A DNA stretch of 28,765 nt. Origin: Patescibacteria group bacterium. GTDB taxonomy: Bacteria > Patescibacteriota > Minisyncoccia > Phycocordibacterales > Phycocordibacteraceae. Below, piece by piece: positions 1 through 7,322 of the stretch; the stretch's first letter is position 1, and the number at the start of each line of letters is the position of its first letter. The notes below the pieces were generated by a model, which ran no database searches, was not told the DNA's origin, and was given only the letters and a program-made list of their open reading frames with translations. Made by a program: the position numbers and the translations under genes. Location: the NCBI GenBank assembly GCA_004296925.1, contig SCVI01000002.1, positions 1 to 28,765 on the forward strand, in the 5' to 3' direction.

Positions 1-13
1 GCTCTTCCGATCT
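1..13. other. Illumina adapter remnant at contig edge
   Basis: The first 13 bases, gctcttccgatct, are identical to the 3' end of the standard Illumina TruSeq adapter. They are read through by the ddl frame and give a nonsense tail (R-S-E-E) where the family has a conserved F-Y-D-Y-like motif. They are almost certainly not genomic. Confidence 0.9.
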
Positions 14-682
14 AAAAAAATCAATTCCCTTCGGTGGTACTATTTCTATAGGCAGCAGTTTGTAATATTTTTCTCCCCGTAATCCTTCCACAATACCCAC
101 CGTTGCCTCCTTCCCTTTTATATACTCTTCTACCATCACTTCTCTTGAATGATGGAAAGCCGATTTAACGCCATCCCAAAACTCATCAAATGTCTTTGCG
201 AGTTTCATGCCAACTGATGAACCAGCAGACGCGGGTTTAATAATAATTGGAGGTGAGAATGCACGAAATGCCTCGCGCGCCTCACTCTCCAAATTCGGTG
301 AAACTTTAAGTACGCGATGTCTTGGCATACGAACACCCTCACGCGAAAGAACCTCTTTAGTGAGTGGTTTATTTAAAGAAAGAGCGGAAGCAAATACTCC
401 TGCCCCCGAATATGGCACACCTACACGATCAAGAATTTTTTGGATAGTTCCGTCTTCGCCGTACTGCCCGTGAATAACGTTTATAGCAACATCAATTCCT
501 AAGAGTGCTTGCTCTGGACTCATAGGAATACCGCGAACATGCCATATTCCTTCCTTATCTATAAAAATATCAACACCTTGAAATCTATCTTCCTTTAAAT
601 TAGAAAGTACTGCCCCACCACTTAAAAGCGAAATCTCGTGTTCACTAGAAGGCCCGCCGCGGAGTACGCCTACTTTTATCAT
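1..682 (-). CDS. ddl: D-alanine--D-alanine ligase, 3' end cut off
   Basis: This is the N-terminal two thirds of an ATP-grasp ligase that joins two D-alanines for peptidoglycan precursors in the cytoplasm. About 223 genuine residues are present, against about 300-320 for the family. Visible motifs are the N-terminal GGPSSEHEISLLSG substrate loop, NVIHGQYGEDGTIQ, the YSGAGVFASALSLNK segment and the ATP-grasp strand IIIKPASAGSSVGM, followed by VMVEEYIKGKEATVGI. The final codons come from sequencing adapter at positions 1-13. The ATG at 682 is chosen because it opens the conserved IKVGVLRGG strand and lies six bases after a TATACT box. It is the last gene of the minus-strand run and follows uvrC after 32 bases. 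Confidence 0.93.
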   Translation of the reverse strand, partial: MIKVGVLRGGPSSEHEISLLSGGAVLSNLKEDRFQGVDIFIDKEGIWHVRGIPMSPEQALLGIDVAINVIHGQYGEDGTIQKILDRVGVPYSGAGVFASALSLNKPLTKEVLSREGVRMPRHRVLKVSPNLESEAREAFRAFSPPIIIKPASAGSSVGMKLAKTFDEFWDGVKSAFHHSREVMVEEYIKGKEATVGIVEGLRGEKYYKLLPIEIVPPKGIDFFRSEE

Positions 683-688
683 CAGTAA

Positions 689-694
689 AGTATA
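689..694 (-). promoter_or_regulatory. extended -10 box for ddl
   Basis: On the minus strand this reads TATACT preceded by TGG, an extended -10 form, and it ends six bases before the ddl ATG. No good -35 is visible. The spacing would start the transcript at or next to the start codon. Confidence 0.5.
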
Positions 695-714
695 CCAGCC
701 GACTTAATTGTTAG

Positions 715-1941
715 TCACTTCAATCTTTTGCGCATCGCCTTTCGATGAGCTTGAAGCGAGAAGCGATGCGCCTCTGAATTTGCCAACAATATTGATGATT
801 CGTGCGTTATGGCGTACGCAGATGAACCCAAGATTTCCCTAGGTTTATGTCGACTGTCTTTCACTACAGAAACAACATCCGCATCCATACCAACATCTCG
901 AAGTACTTTCTTTGCAAGCGTAATATGAGCTCGCCCCCCATCTATTACAACAAGTCGAGGAAACGGCCACTCATCATGTTTTGCTCGCCTTTCAATGATT
1001 TCCCTCAGTGCTCCAAAATCATCACCTTTAATGGCCGTTTTAATGCTAAACAGACGATACTCGGTTGGCACGACCTCTCCATCTACAATAGAAACCATTA
1101 CCCCTTTTGATTCACTTCCTCCCGAGTGAGCTGTGTCATACGCTTCGATTCGAAATGCGACACTATCAGGCTTTCTCAATTCCTCTTTTAAAAGTCGTAT
1201 GTCTTGAATATGCTTTAGCGCAAAAAGTTGTTTCTTAATCACGTGAGCCATTTCAAACTCTTCATTTTTTGCAAAAACGTTCATCTCGCGTTCCAGCACT
1301 TTCAACAACTTTGACTTTTGAGCTTCAAACAAAAGTACAATATGCTTCACCGTTTTTTTATATTCCTTTTCATCGAATGTTTTTGGAAATAACCCGATAG
1401 ATTGATTGAAACGGAGTGTCTTTTTTTGCTGCTCTGAAAGATCTCCGTCCAATGAGAATTTAGTATCAAAAAAAGGAAATATTTTCCGAATAATTTTTAA
1501 AGCTTCCTTTAGAACACCTCCTTGTGGAAACGGACCAAATAAATGTGCCACCATTTTTGGAGAAAATGCAGATGATAGTTCCCGTTCGCGAACTATCATA
1601 AACCGAGGAAATTTTTCTTTTGTCACCACAAGATAATTCCAACTCTTATTATCTTTCGCGTCCGTGTTTCCTTTTGGTTGTAATTCCTTAATTTTTTTAG
1701 CTTCAAGAATAAGCGCATCGAGCACTGAATCTGTTTCCTCTACTGATATGCGCGTAGCATCCTGAACTACTTTTTCTATTAAAGGGCTTCGTATTTCAGC
1801 AATATCTTTTGCAAAATAACTTTTTATTCGATCCCTAAGCGATGTCGCTTTCCCGACGTACAACACTTTCTTTTGACGCATAAACATATACACGCCCGGC
1901 GCATCAGGAATTTTTGAAAAATTGACGTCTTCTTTTTGCAT
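715..1941 (-). CDS. uvrC: UvrC, excinuclease ABC nuclease subunit, short cysteine-free form
   Basis: UvrC makes both incisions around a DNA lesion during nucleotide excision repair. The N-terminal GIY-YIG domain (about 11-95) has GVY at 16-18, YVG at 28-30, Arg38 and Glu80. A UvrB-binding UVR-like helix pair follows near 210-245. The C-terminal RNase H-like nuclease keeps an apparent D-D-H triad at Asp269 (YDTAH), Asp334 (IDGG) and His392 (EAHRF). At 408 residues it is far shorter than the usual 600 or so: the protein stops just after the nuclease and lacks the tandem helix-hairpin-helix DNA-binding tail. It contains no cysteine, so the four Fe-S ligands known from other UvrC proteins are absent. 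The ATG lies eight bases after a perfect TATAAT. The gene sits beside uvrA and uvrB. Confidence 0.95.
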   Translation of the reverse strand: MQKEDVNFSKIPDAPGVYMFMRQKKVLYVGKATSLRDRIKSYFAKDIAEIRSPLIEKVVQDATRISVEETDSVLDALILEAKKIKELQPKGNTDAKDNKSWNYLVVTKEKFPRFMIVRERELSSAFSPKMVAHLFGPFPQGGVLKEALKIIRKIFPFFDTKFSLDGDLSEQQKKTLRFNQSIGLFPKTFDEKEYKKTVKHIVLLFEAQKSKLLKVLEREMNVFAKNEEFEMAHVIKKQLFALKHIQDIRLLKEELRKPDSVAFRIEAYDTAHSGGSESKGVMVSIVDGEVVPTEYRLFSIKTAIKGDDFGALREIIERRAKHDEWPFPRLVVIDGGRAHITLAKKVLRDVGMDADVVSVVKDSRHKPREILGSSAYAITHESSILLANSEAHRFSLQAHRKAMRKRLK

Positions 1942-1949
1942 TTCTTCGT

Positions 1950-1955
1950 ATTATA
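1950..1955 (-). promoter_or_regulatory. -10 box for uvrC
   Basis: A perfect TATAAT on the minus strand ends eight bases before the uvrC ATG. No convincing -35 hexamer is seen 16-18 bases upstream. Confidence 0.5.
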
Positions 1956-2291
1956 ACAAAATTCGTCTACATGACGGCTTAAAAATAGTTCTGTTTAAGA
2001 ATTTTTATATCCACGTTAACGAACCACAGACATACTTTTGTGAACATCTAAGTCTGGTGTCTACGTGTGGCACCACACCTACAGATGTCAAAATGTTTAA
2101 AACAATTTACTGGAGCGGTCTGTCTGAGCTCTCTACTAGTAGTAGAGTGATTCCGAAGAGGTATATGTAAACACTCATCTTTGCCTCCCATCCATTTTGG
2201 GATTGTTTGCCGCTGTTCAACACTATGTACCTCCATATTTCTAGTAGATATCTATTAGAAACTATAAATTTTAAATTCAGGCCTGTCAATT
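1956..2291. other. intergenic region between uvrA and uvrC, no gene recognised
   Basis: About 340 bases separate the end of uvrA from the uvrC promoter. The short open frames here have no protein-like features that I can recognise, and no tRNA T-loop is visible. Two small imperfect hairpins can be drawn: GTGTG/CACAC around 2065-2078 and CTCTAC/GTAGAG around 2130-2146. Neither is followed by a T tract, so I do not call a terminator. An unrecognised structured leader for uvrC is possible but unsupported. Confidence 0.4.
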
Positions 2292-4910
2292 TTACAAAAG
2301 TTTTTTCAAGTATCCCGCAGTATAAGAACCCTTCGCTTTTGCAAGCGCTTCCGGAGTACCTTTTGCTACAACTTTCCCACCGCCAACTCCACCGTCTGGC
2401 CCTATATCTATAAGATAGTCAGAACTCTTAATGAGATCCATGTTGTGTTCAATTACCACCACGGTGTTTCCTTTATCTACGAGGGTTTGCAGAATCTCTA
2501 TAAGTTTTCGCACGTCCTCATAATGAAGCCCTATAGTTGGCTCATCGAGAAGATATATCGTTTTCTCAGTATGTCGTCTATAAAGCTCCGCAGAAATCTT
2601 CACTCGTTGAGCCTCTCCGCCTGAAAGTGTTGTGGCAGATTGTCCTAACTCCAAATATCCAAGACCTACCTCATTTAGAGTTTTCAACCGATCATGTATC
2701 TGAGGAATATCGTTGAAGAATTGCAACGCCACTTCCACCGTCATTGAAAGAATGTCGTAAATATTTTTTCCTCTATATTCTATTTCGAGTGTTTCTTTCA
2801 TGAAGCGTTTTCCGTCACACACATCACAGGTAACATACACCGTAGGCAAAAAGTGCATTTCAACTGCGATAGTTCCATTACCCTGACACGCTTCACATCT
2901 ACCTCCTTTTACGTTAAATGAGAATCTACCTCCTTTCCAACCACGCGCCTTAGCCTCAGCAGTTGCAGCAAACATGTCTCGTATATGAGTGAAAGCGCCT
3001 GTATACGTTGCTGGGTTTGAACGCGGAGTTCGCCCAATTGCAGATTGATCAATCAGAACTACACGACCAAGATATTCGGAACCTGAAAAACTCGTCGCGT
3101 TATATACTTTTGTGGTTCTATAATTTCTCTCCAATTTTGCGCGCAAATTTTTGTACAAAAGCTCGTACATAAAAGAAGACTTCCCAGACCCTGAAACCCC
3201 TGTAATAGTAATAAGTCTTCCAAGAGGCACATCAATGTCTAAATTTTTGATGTTATATATATTTCCTTGACGTAGTTTCAATGAGCCACGCTCAGCATTT
3301 CTTCTCTCTTTCGGTATTTCAATTTTCTTTTCACCTCGCAAATACGCAAGCGTTACAGATCCTGAATCGTTTCGTTTTGCGGTAATAAGTTTATCAAGCC
3401 AACCCGCTACAACAACATCGCCTCCGTGTACTCCCGCTCCTGGCCCGATATCAACTATAAAGTCAGAGGCAAAGATAGTGTCTTCATCATGCTCAACTAC
3501 GATAATAGTGTTCCCTAGGTCACGGAGGCGAATAAGTGTACTAATGAGTCTGTCATTATCTTTTTGATGTAAGCCGATTGTCGGTTCGTCCAACACATAC
3601 AACGCTCCCACAAGCCCGCTCCCAAGTTGCGAAGCAAGTCGGATTCGTTGCGCTTCGCCACCTGAAAGTGTGTTTGCGGTTCTGTTGAGCGTAAGATACC
3701 CAATTCCCACGTCAATCATAAAGTCGAGTCGCGCCACAATTTCTTTAAAGACCGCGTTCGATATTTCTTCCTGCTTTTTAGTTAACTTTAGAGAGGCAAT
3801 AAATTCTTTCGCTTCAACAATGGAAAGGCTCGTAAGGTCAACGATATTTTTACCAAGCACCTTATCCGTGCCTCCCAAGAAAACACGAAGTGCCTCAGGT
3901 CGAAGCCTCTTACCGTTACATACCGTACAGACGTCGAGATTAAAAAACCCAACAGTACCAAGACCGTGACACTCTGGACACGCACCATAAGGACTGTTGA
4001 ACGAAAAGAGTCGCGGCTCTACTTCTGGAAATGACGAACCATCAATGGGGCAAATAAATTTCGCAGAAAACATCTGCACTTCTTTGAGTGGTTTTTCGAT
4101 CTTTACCAAACCATTTGATTCTTTGAGTGCGAGTTCTATCGCTTCTGAAAGACGTTCCTTCGCATCATTTTTTGTTTTCTCAAACTCGGTTATAAATATT
4201 TCGTCCACCACTACGTCAATGTCATGCGCTTTATTTTTCTCTAGCGCTATCCTTCCGCGGAGCGAGTACTCAGTACCATCTACTATGACTTTTTCATACC
4301 CCTTTCCAAGTAAATCATACAAAAGTTGGTAATACTCACCTTTTCTTCCTACAACTACAGGTGCAAGTATACGAATTTTTAAATCAGAGTACGTAACCCC
4401 CATTGCTCGCTTTGCGGTAGCTTTTAGATCTACCACTTCAACAGTGCGCATAATCACTTTCAATATTTCATCTTTCGAAAGCTTCTGTATTGGTACATCA
4501 TCGTTCAAGCAATATGGTTGCCCTACACGTGCATACAAAATACGCATATAGTCATAAATCTCCGTAATTGTTGCAACGGTTGAACGAGGATTGTTGGAGC
4601 GTGATTTTTGATCAATGGAAATTGCAGGAGAAAGGCCTGTAATCTCCTCAACGTCTGGCTTTGACATTTGATTTAAAAACTGGCGAGCGTAGGCAGAAAG
4701 CGATTCAACATAACGACGTTGCCCTTCAGCGAAAATAGTATCGAACGCGAGAGAAGACTTACCAGAGCCAGAAAGACCGGTAAAAACCACCATTTTGTTT
4801 CGTGGTATTTCAAGAGAAATATTCTTTAAATTGTGCGTTTTTGCTCCCTTAATGACAATTTTATCTGTCCCAAGTTCAGCAAAATCATTTGTGTTTTTTT
4901 CTTTTGCCAT
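2292..4910 (-). CDS. uvrA: UvrA, excinuclease ABC ATPase subunit, lacks insertion domain
   Basis: UvrA is the damage-sensing ATPase that loads UvrB on DNA. Both ABC modules are present: Walker A GLSGSGKSS near 45-53 with signature TLSGGEAQRIRLASQL, and a second GVSGSGKSS with TLSGGEAQRVKISAEL. The C-terminal zinc module (CEAC...CDVC) is intact. The N-terminal module is altered: Cys287 is followed by Asp290 in place of the usual second cysteine, then Cys311 and Cys314. Only about 14 residues separate that pair from the CTVCNGKRL motif, where the family has roughly 90 or more, so the flexible insertion domain is missing. The UvrB-binding region (about 140-265) is kept. The protein is 872 residues from the ATG at 4910; an in-frame GTG at 4928 would add six. 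Confidence 0.96.
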   Translation of the reverse strand: MAKEKNTNDFAELGTDKIVIKGAKTHNLKNISLEIPRNKMVVFTGLSGSGKSSLAFDTIFAEGQRRYVESLSAYARQFLNQMSKPDVEEITGLSPAISIDQKSRSNNPRSTVATITEIYDYMRILYARVGQPYCLNDDVPIQKLSKDEILKVIMRTVEVVDLKATAKRAMGVTYSDLKIRILAPVVVGRKGEYYQLLYDLLGKGYEKVIVDGTEYSLRGRIALEKNKAHDIDVVVDEIFITEFEKTKNDAKERLSEAIELALKESNGLVKIEKPLKEVQMFSAKFICPIDGSSFPEVEPRLFSFNSPYGACPECHGLGTVGFFNLDVCTVCNGKRLRPEALRVFLGGTDKVLGKNIVDLTSLSIVEAKEFIASLKLTKKQEEISNAVFKEIVARLDFMIDVGIGYLTLNRTANTLSGGEAQRIRLASQLGSGLVGALYVLDEPTIGLHQKDNDRLISTLIRLRDLGNTIIVVEHDEDTIFASDFIVDIGPGAGVHGGDVVVAGWLDKLITAKRNDSGSVTLAYLRGEKKIEIPKERRNAERGSLKLRQGNIYNIKNLDIDVPLGRLITITGVSGSGKSSFMYELLYKNLRAKLERNYRTTKVYNATSFSGSEYLGRVVLIDQSAIGRTPRSNPATYTGAFTHIRDMFAATAEAKARGWKGGRFSFNVKGGRCEACQGNGTIAVEMHFLPTVYVTCDVCDGKRFMKETLEIEYRGKNIYDILSMTVEVALQFFNDIPQIHDRLKTLNEVGLGYLELGQSATTLSGGEAQRVKISAELYRRHTEKTIYLLDEPTIGLHYEDVRKLIEILQTLVDKGNTVVVIEHNMDLIKSSDYLIDIGPDGGVGGGKVVAKGTPEALAKAKGSYTAGYLKKLL

Positions 4911-4968
4911 ATGCGAATATCCGCTCACGAGGCGGTGGTCTTATAGTACCGTGCCTCATTGGTTGAAG

Positions 4969-7071
4969 CTAATCTTCTAGATCAACCACCATGCCTTTTT
5001 TAGGCCAGCGTGGTTTCTTTTTTGGTTTTTTAGGAACTGGAAGTAATTCTTCAAGTTTATATATTTCATCTCGCAATAGCGCTGCCGTCTCAAAATCAAG
5101 CTGTTCAACAGCATCGCCCATTTGCTCACGCTTATCGGCAATAAGAACGTTTAACTCTTTTGGAGTCTGTGTTCGCGCAATATCAATCGCGAGAAGCATT
5201 CCAACCGCCCTATCTCTTTCTCCCTGCAAAGTTTCGGTAATATCGTGAATATTTTTATGGATAGTAGTTGGAGTAATACCGTGTTTTGCATTATAAGCAA
5301 TTTGAACTTCTCGTCTTCTGTTGGTTTCATCGATAGCGCGCTTCATAGATCCTGTAATCCTGTCTGCATAAAGCACTACTCTTCCGTTAACGTTTCGCGC
5401 AGCGCGACCCATGGTTTGAATGAGCGCGGTATCAGAGCGCAGGAAACCTTCTTTGTCGGCATCTAAAATTCCAACTAATTCAACTTCCGGAAGATCGAGT
5501 CCTTCACGAAGAAGGTTAACTCCCACTAAACAGTCGAACTCACCGCGCCGAAACTGGGTAAGAATTGTAATGCGATCAATCGTCTTTATGTCGCTGTGAA
5601 TATATTCCGCTTTCACTTTTTTCCCACGTAAGAACTCCGCCAAGTCTTCCGCCATTTTTTTCGTAAGTGTTGTCACAAGTACACGCCCTCCTCCTGCTAC
5701 CACCTTCTCGGTTTCAGCAATAAAATCCTCCACCTGTCCCATGTTGGACCTCGTAGGTCCAACATGGGACAGGTCTTCTATAATGGGACGAATTATAATT
5801 TCAGGATCTATAAGACCAGTTGGACGAATAACTTGTTCAATTGGTTTACCTGAATTCTCTAACTCGTATGGGCCTGGGGTTGCGCTGGTGTAAATTCTCT
5901 CACCTACCCTTTCTTCAAATTCATTGAAAGTGAGCGGACGATTATCAGCAGCTGAAGGAAGTCTAAATCCATGCTCTATAAGGGTTTTCTTTCGTGATTG
6001 ATCTCCTGCATACATCCCACCAAGTTGTGGGATTGTGACATGTGATTCATCAATAACAGTTAAAAAATCAGGCGACCCATCAGCCTTCCGCGGGAAATAT
6101 GAAAGCAGAGTATGTGGCGGTTCACCAACTTTTCTCCCATCAAAATGACGTGAATAATTCTCTATACCATTGCAATATCCTACCTCGCGAATAAGTGCTA
6201 AATCGTAGCGAGTGCGACGACGTATACGTTCTGCTTCAAGCATTTTTCCTGAATCTTCAAGTTCGAGAAGTCGTGCATCCAATTCTTTTTGTATATCTGC
6301 CATAGCACGCCCGCGATCCGACTCATCCGTCACATAATGTTTTGCCGGAAAAAGAAAAAACGCCTCTGGTTCATCTATAAGAGCTCTTGAGATCGCATTT
6401 AATCTAGCAATGTGAGCAATCTTTCCAGATTCTGGACGAATACGATATACCACTGTCTCATTTACTGGCATAAGCTCAACCGACGGCCCAACCGCTCTAA
6501 ACGTGCCTGGAGTTAAGTCTGCGTTGGTTCTTTCAAACTGGAGTGAAATCATAAACCGTATAAATTCCGCGCGCTCAAACGTATCACCAACCGCAATTTT
6601 TCTATGAATCTTCGCGTACTCGTCAGGCGACCCAAGTCCGTATATGGCAGAAACCGATGCAACAATTATGACGTCTTTTCTGGTAAGAAGTGCTTGAGTT
6701 GAAGCGTGGCGAAGTCTATCAATTTCTGCATTGATTTGTGCCTCTTTTTCAATATACGTATCAGTAACCGGCATATAGGCCTCGGGCTGATAGTAGTCGT
6801 AGTACGAAACAAAATAATGTACTGCGTTGTTTGGAAAGAATTCTCGATACTCTTGCGTAAGTTGTGCTGCAAGCGTTTTATTGTGTGCAATAACAAGTGT
6901 TGGTTTACCGATCTGAGTTATGACATTCGCAACAGTGAACGTTTTTCCAGACCCAGTGACACCAAGAAGTGTTTGCTGTTCCTTTCCTTTTTTCACACCC
7001 GCAACAAGCGCTTTAATAGCGTTTGGTTGATCCCCTGCAGGAGAATAGTCAGATTTCAGGTCAAATAGCAT
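4969..7071 (-). CDS. uvrB: UvrB, excinuclease ABC helicase-like subunit
   Basis: UvrB receives the lesion from UvrA, verifies it and recruits UvrC. The superfamily 2 core is complete: Walker A GVTGSGKTFT, the YYDYYQPEAY beta-hairpin, the DESH box and the C-terminal helicase half with GVNLLREGLDLPEVELVGILDADKEGF and QTMGRAARN. The terminal UVR motif (about 655-690) that binds UvrC is present, followed by a basic tail. The protein is 700 residues, longer than the usual 660-670, partly because of an in-frame insertion at about residues 433-447 encoded by a perfect palindrome at 5732-5774. The ATG at 7071 is preferred over a GTG at 7101 because the family begins at MLFDLKSDYSPAGDQP and a TATAGT box lies nine bases before it. 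It precedes uvrA by 58 bases. Confidence 0.97.
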   Translation of the reverse strand: MLFDLKSDYSPAGDQPNAIKALVAGVKKGKEQQTLLGVTGSGKTFTVANVITQIGKPTLVIAHNKTLAAQLTQEYREFFPNNAVHYFVSYYDYYQPEAYMPVTDTYIEKEAQINAEIDRLRHASTQALLTRKDVIIVASVSAIYGLGSPDEYAKIHRKIAVGDTFERAEFIRFMISLQFERTNADLTPGTFRAVGPSVELMPVNETVVYRIRPESGKIAHIARLNAISRALIDEPEAFFLFPAKHYVTDESDRGRAMADIQKELDARLLELEDSGKMLEAERIRRRTRYDLALIREVGYCNGIENYSRHFDGRKVGEPPHTLLSYFPRKADGSPDFLTVIDESHVTIPQLGGMYAGDQSRKKTLIEHGFRLPSAADNRPLTFNEFEERVGERIYTSATPGPYELENSGKPIEQVIRPTGLIDPEIIIRPIIEDLSHVGPTRSNMGQVEDFIAETEKVVAGGGRVLVTTLTKKMAEDLAEFLRGKKVKAEYIHSDIKTIDRITILTQFRRGEFDCLVGVNLLREGLDLPEVELVGILDADKEGFLRSDTALIQTMGRAARNVNGRVVLYADRITGSMKRAIDETNRRREVQIAYNAKHGITPTTIHKNIHDITETLQGERDRAVGMLLAIDIARTQTPKELNVLIADKREQMGDAVEQLDFETAALLRDEIYKLEELLPVPKKPKKKPRWPKKGMVVDLED
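5732..5774. repeat. perfect 20-bp inverted repeat inside uvrB
   Basis: Arms at 5732-5751 and 5755-5774 are exact reverse complements with a three-base loop (cgt). It lies in frame in uvrB and encodes D-L-S-H-V-G-P-T-R-S-N-M-G-Q-V. Compared with the remembered family consensus (VRP, then T-K-G-Q-V/I-D-D), this adds about 12 residues. The final arm encodes the conserved G-Q-V, so the first arm may be an inverted copy of native sequence. No other copy was seen in the window. Confidence 0.95.
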
Positions 7072-7080
7072 TGTCTGTCC

Positions 7081-7086
7081 ACTATA
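7081..7086 (-). promoter_or_regulatory. -10 box for uvrB
   Basis: TATAGT on the minus strand ends nine bases before the uvrB ATG. The -35 region is poor. Confidence 0.4.
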
Positions 7087-7134
7087 ACAAATAGCCCGCA
7101 CTAGAACTAAAGGTTTATAGGAACGTAGGGCAAA

Positions 7135-7284
7135 TTAAAATGTAATGAGTGCTTTCCAAAATTCTCCTAACTTGCTTTCTTCTAATTTTTTTAAAAAATC
7201 AATTTGAGACTGGGATATTTTTTCTCCATTAGCAAGTCGCTCAAAAATCTTCGTTGCTCTCGAATTGCGCTTAGATTCTGACAT
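7135..7284 (-). CDS. 49-residue hypothetical protein
   Basis: This short frame between tgt and uvrB encodes a charged, probably helical 49-residue protein (begins MSESKRNSRATKIFERL, ends WKALITF). I do not recognise a family. It has no signal peptide or membrane segment. Its reality is supported by a near-consensus promoter, TTGACA-17-CATAAT, ending nine bases before the ATG, and by the lack of other coding use of this stretch. It has its own promoter inside the end of tgt and is followed by the uvrB promoter after 48 bases. A DNA-repair or small regulatory role would be a guess from position only. Confidence 0.6.
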   Translation of the reverse strand: MSESKRNSRATKIFERLANGEKISQSQIDFLKKLEESKLGEFWKALITF

Positions 7285-7293
7285 TACATAAAT

Positions 7294-7322
7294 ATTATGA
7301 TATTTCTAAAAACCATTGTCAA
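7294..7322 (-). promoter_or_regulatory. sigma70-type promoter for the 49-residue ORF
   Basis: On the minus strand a perfect TTGACA (7317-7322) is followed by exactly 17 bases and CATAAT (7294-7299). The predicted start near 7287 leaves two or three bases before the ATG at 7284. The -35 overlaps the tgt stop codon. Confidence 0.75.

Noticed and set aside
2048..2289. Two overlapping minus-strand frames of about 60 codons between uvrA and uvrC
   Set aside because: Their composition is unlike proteins, they have no start signals and no recognisable motifs.
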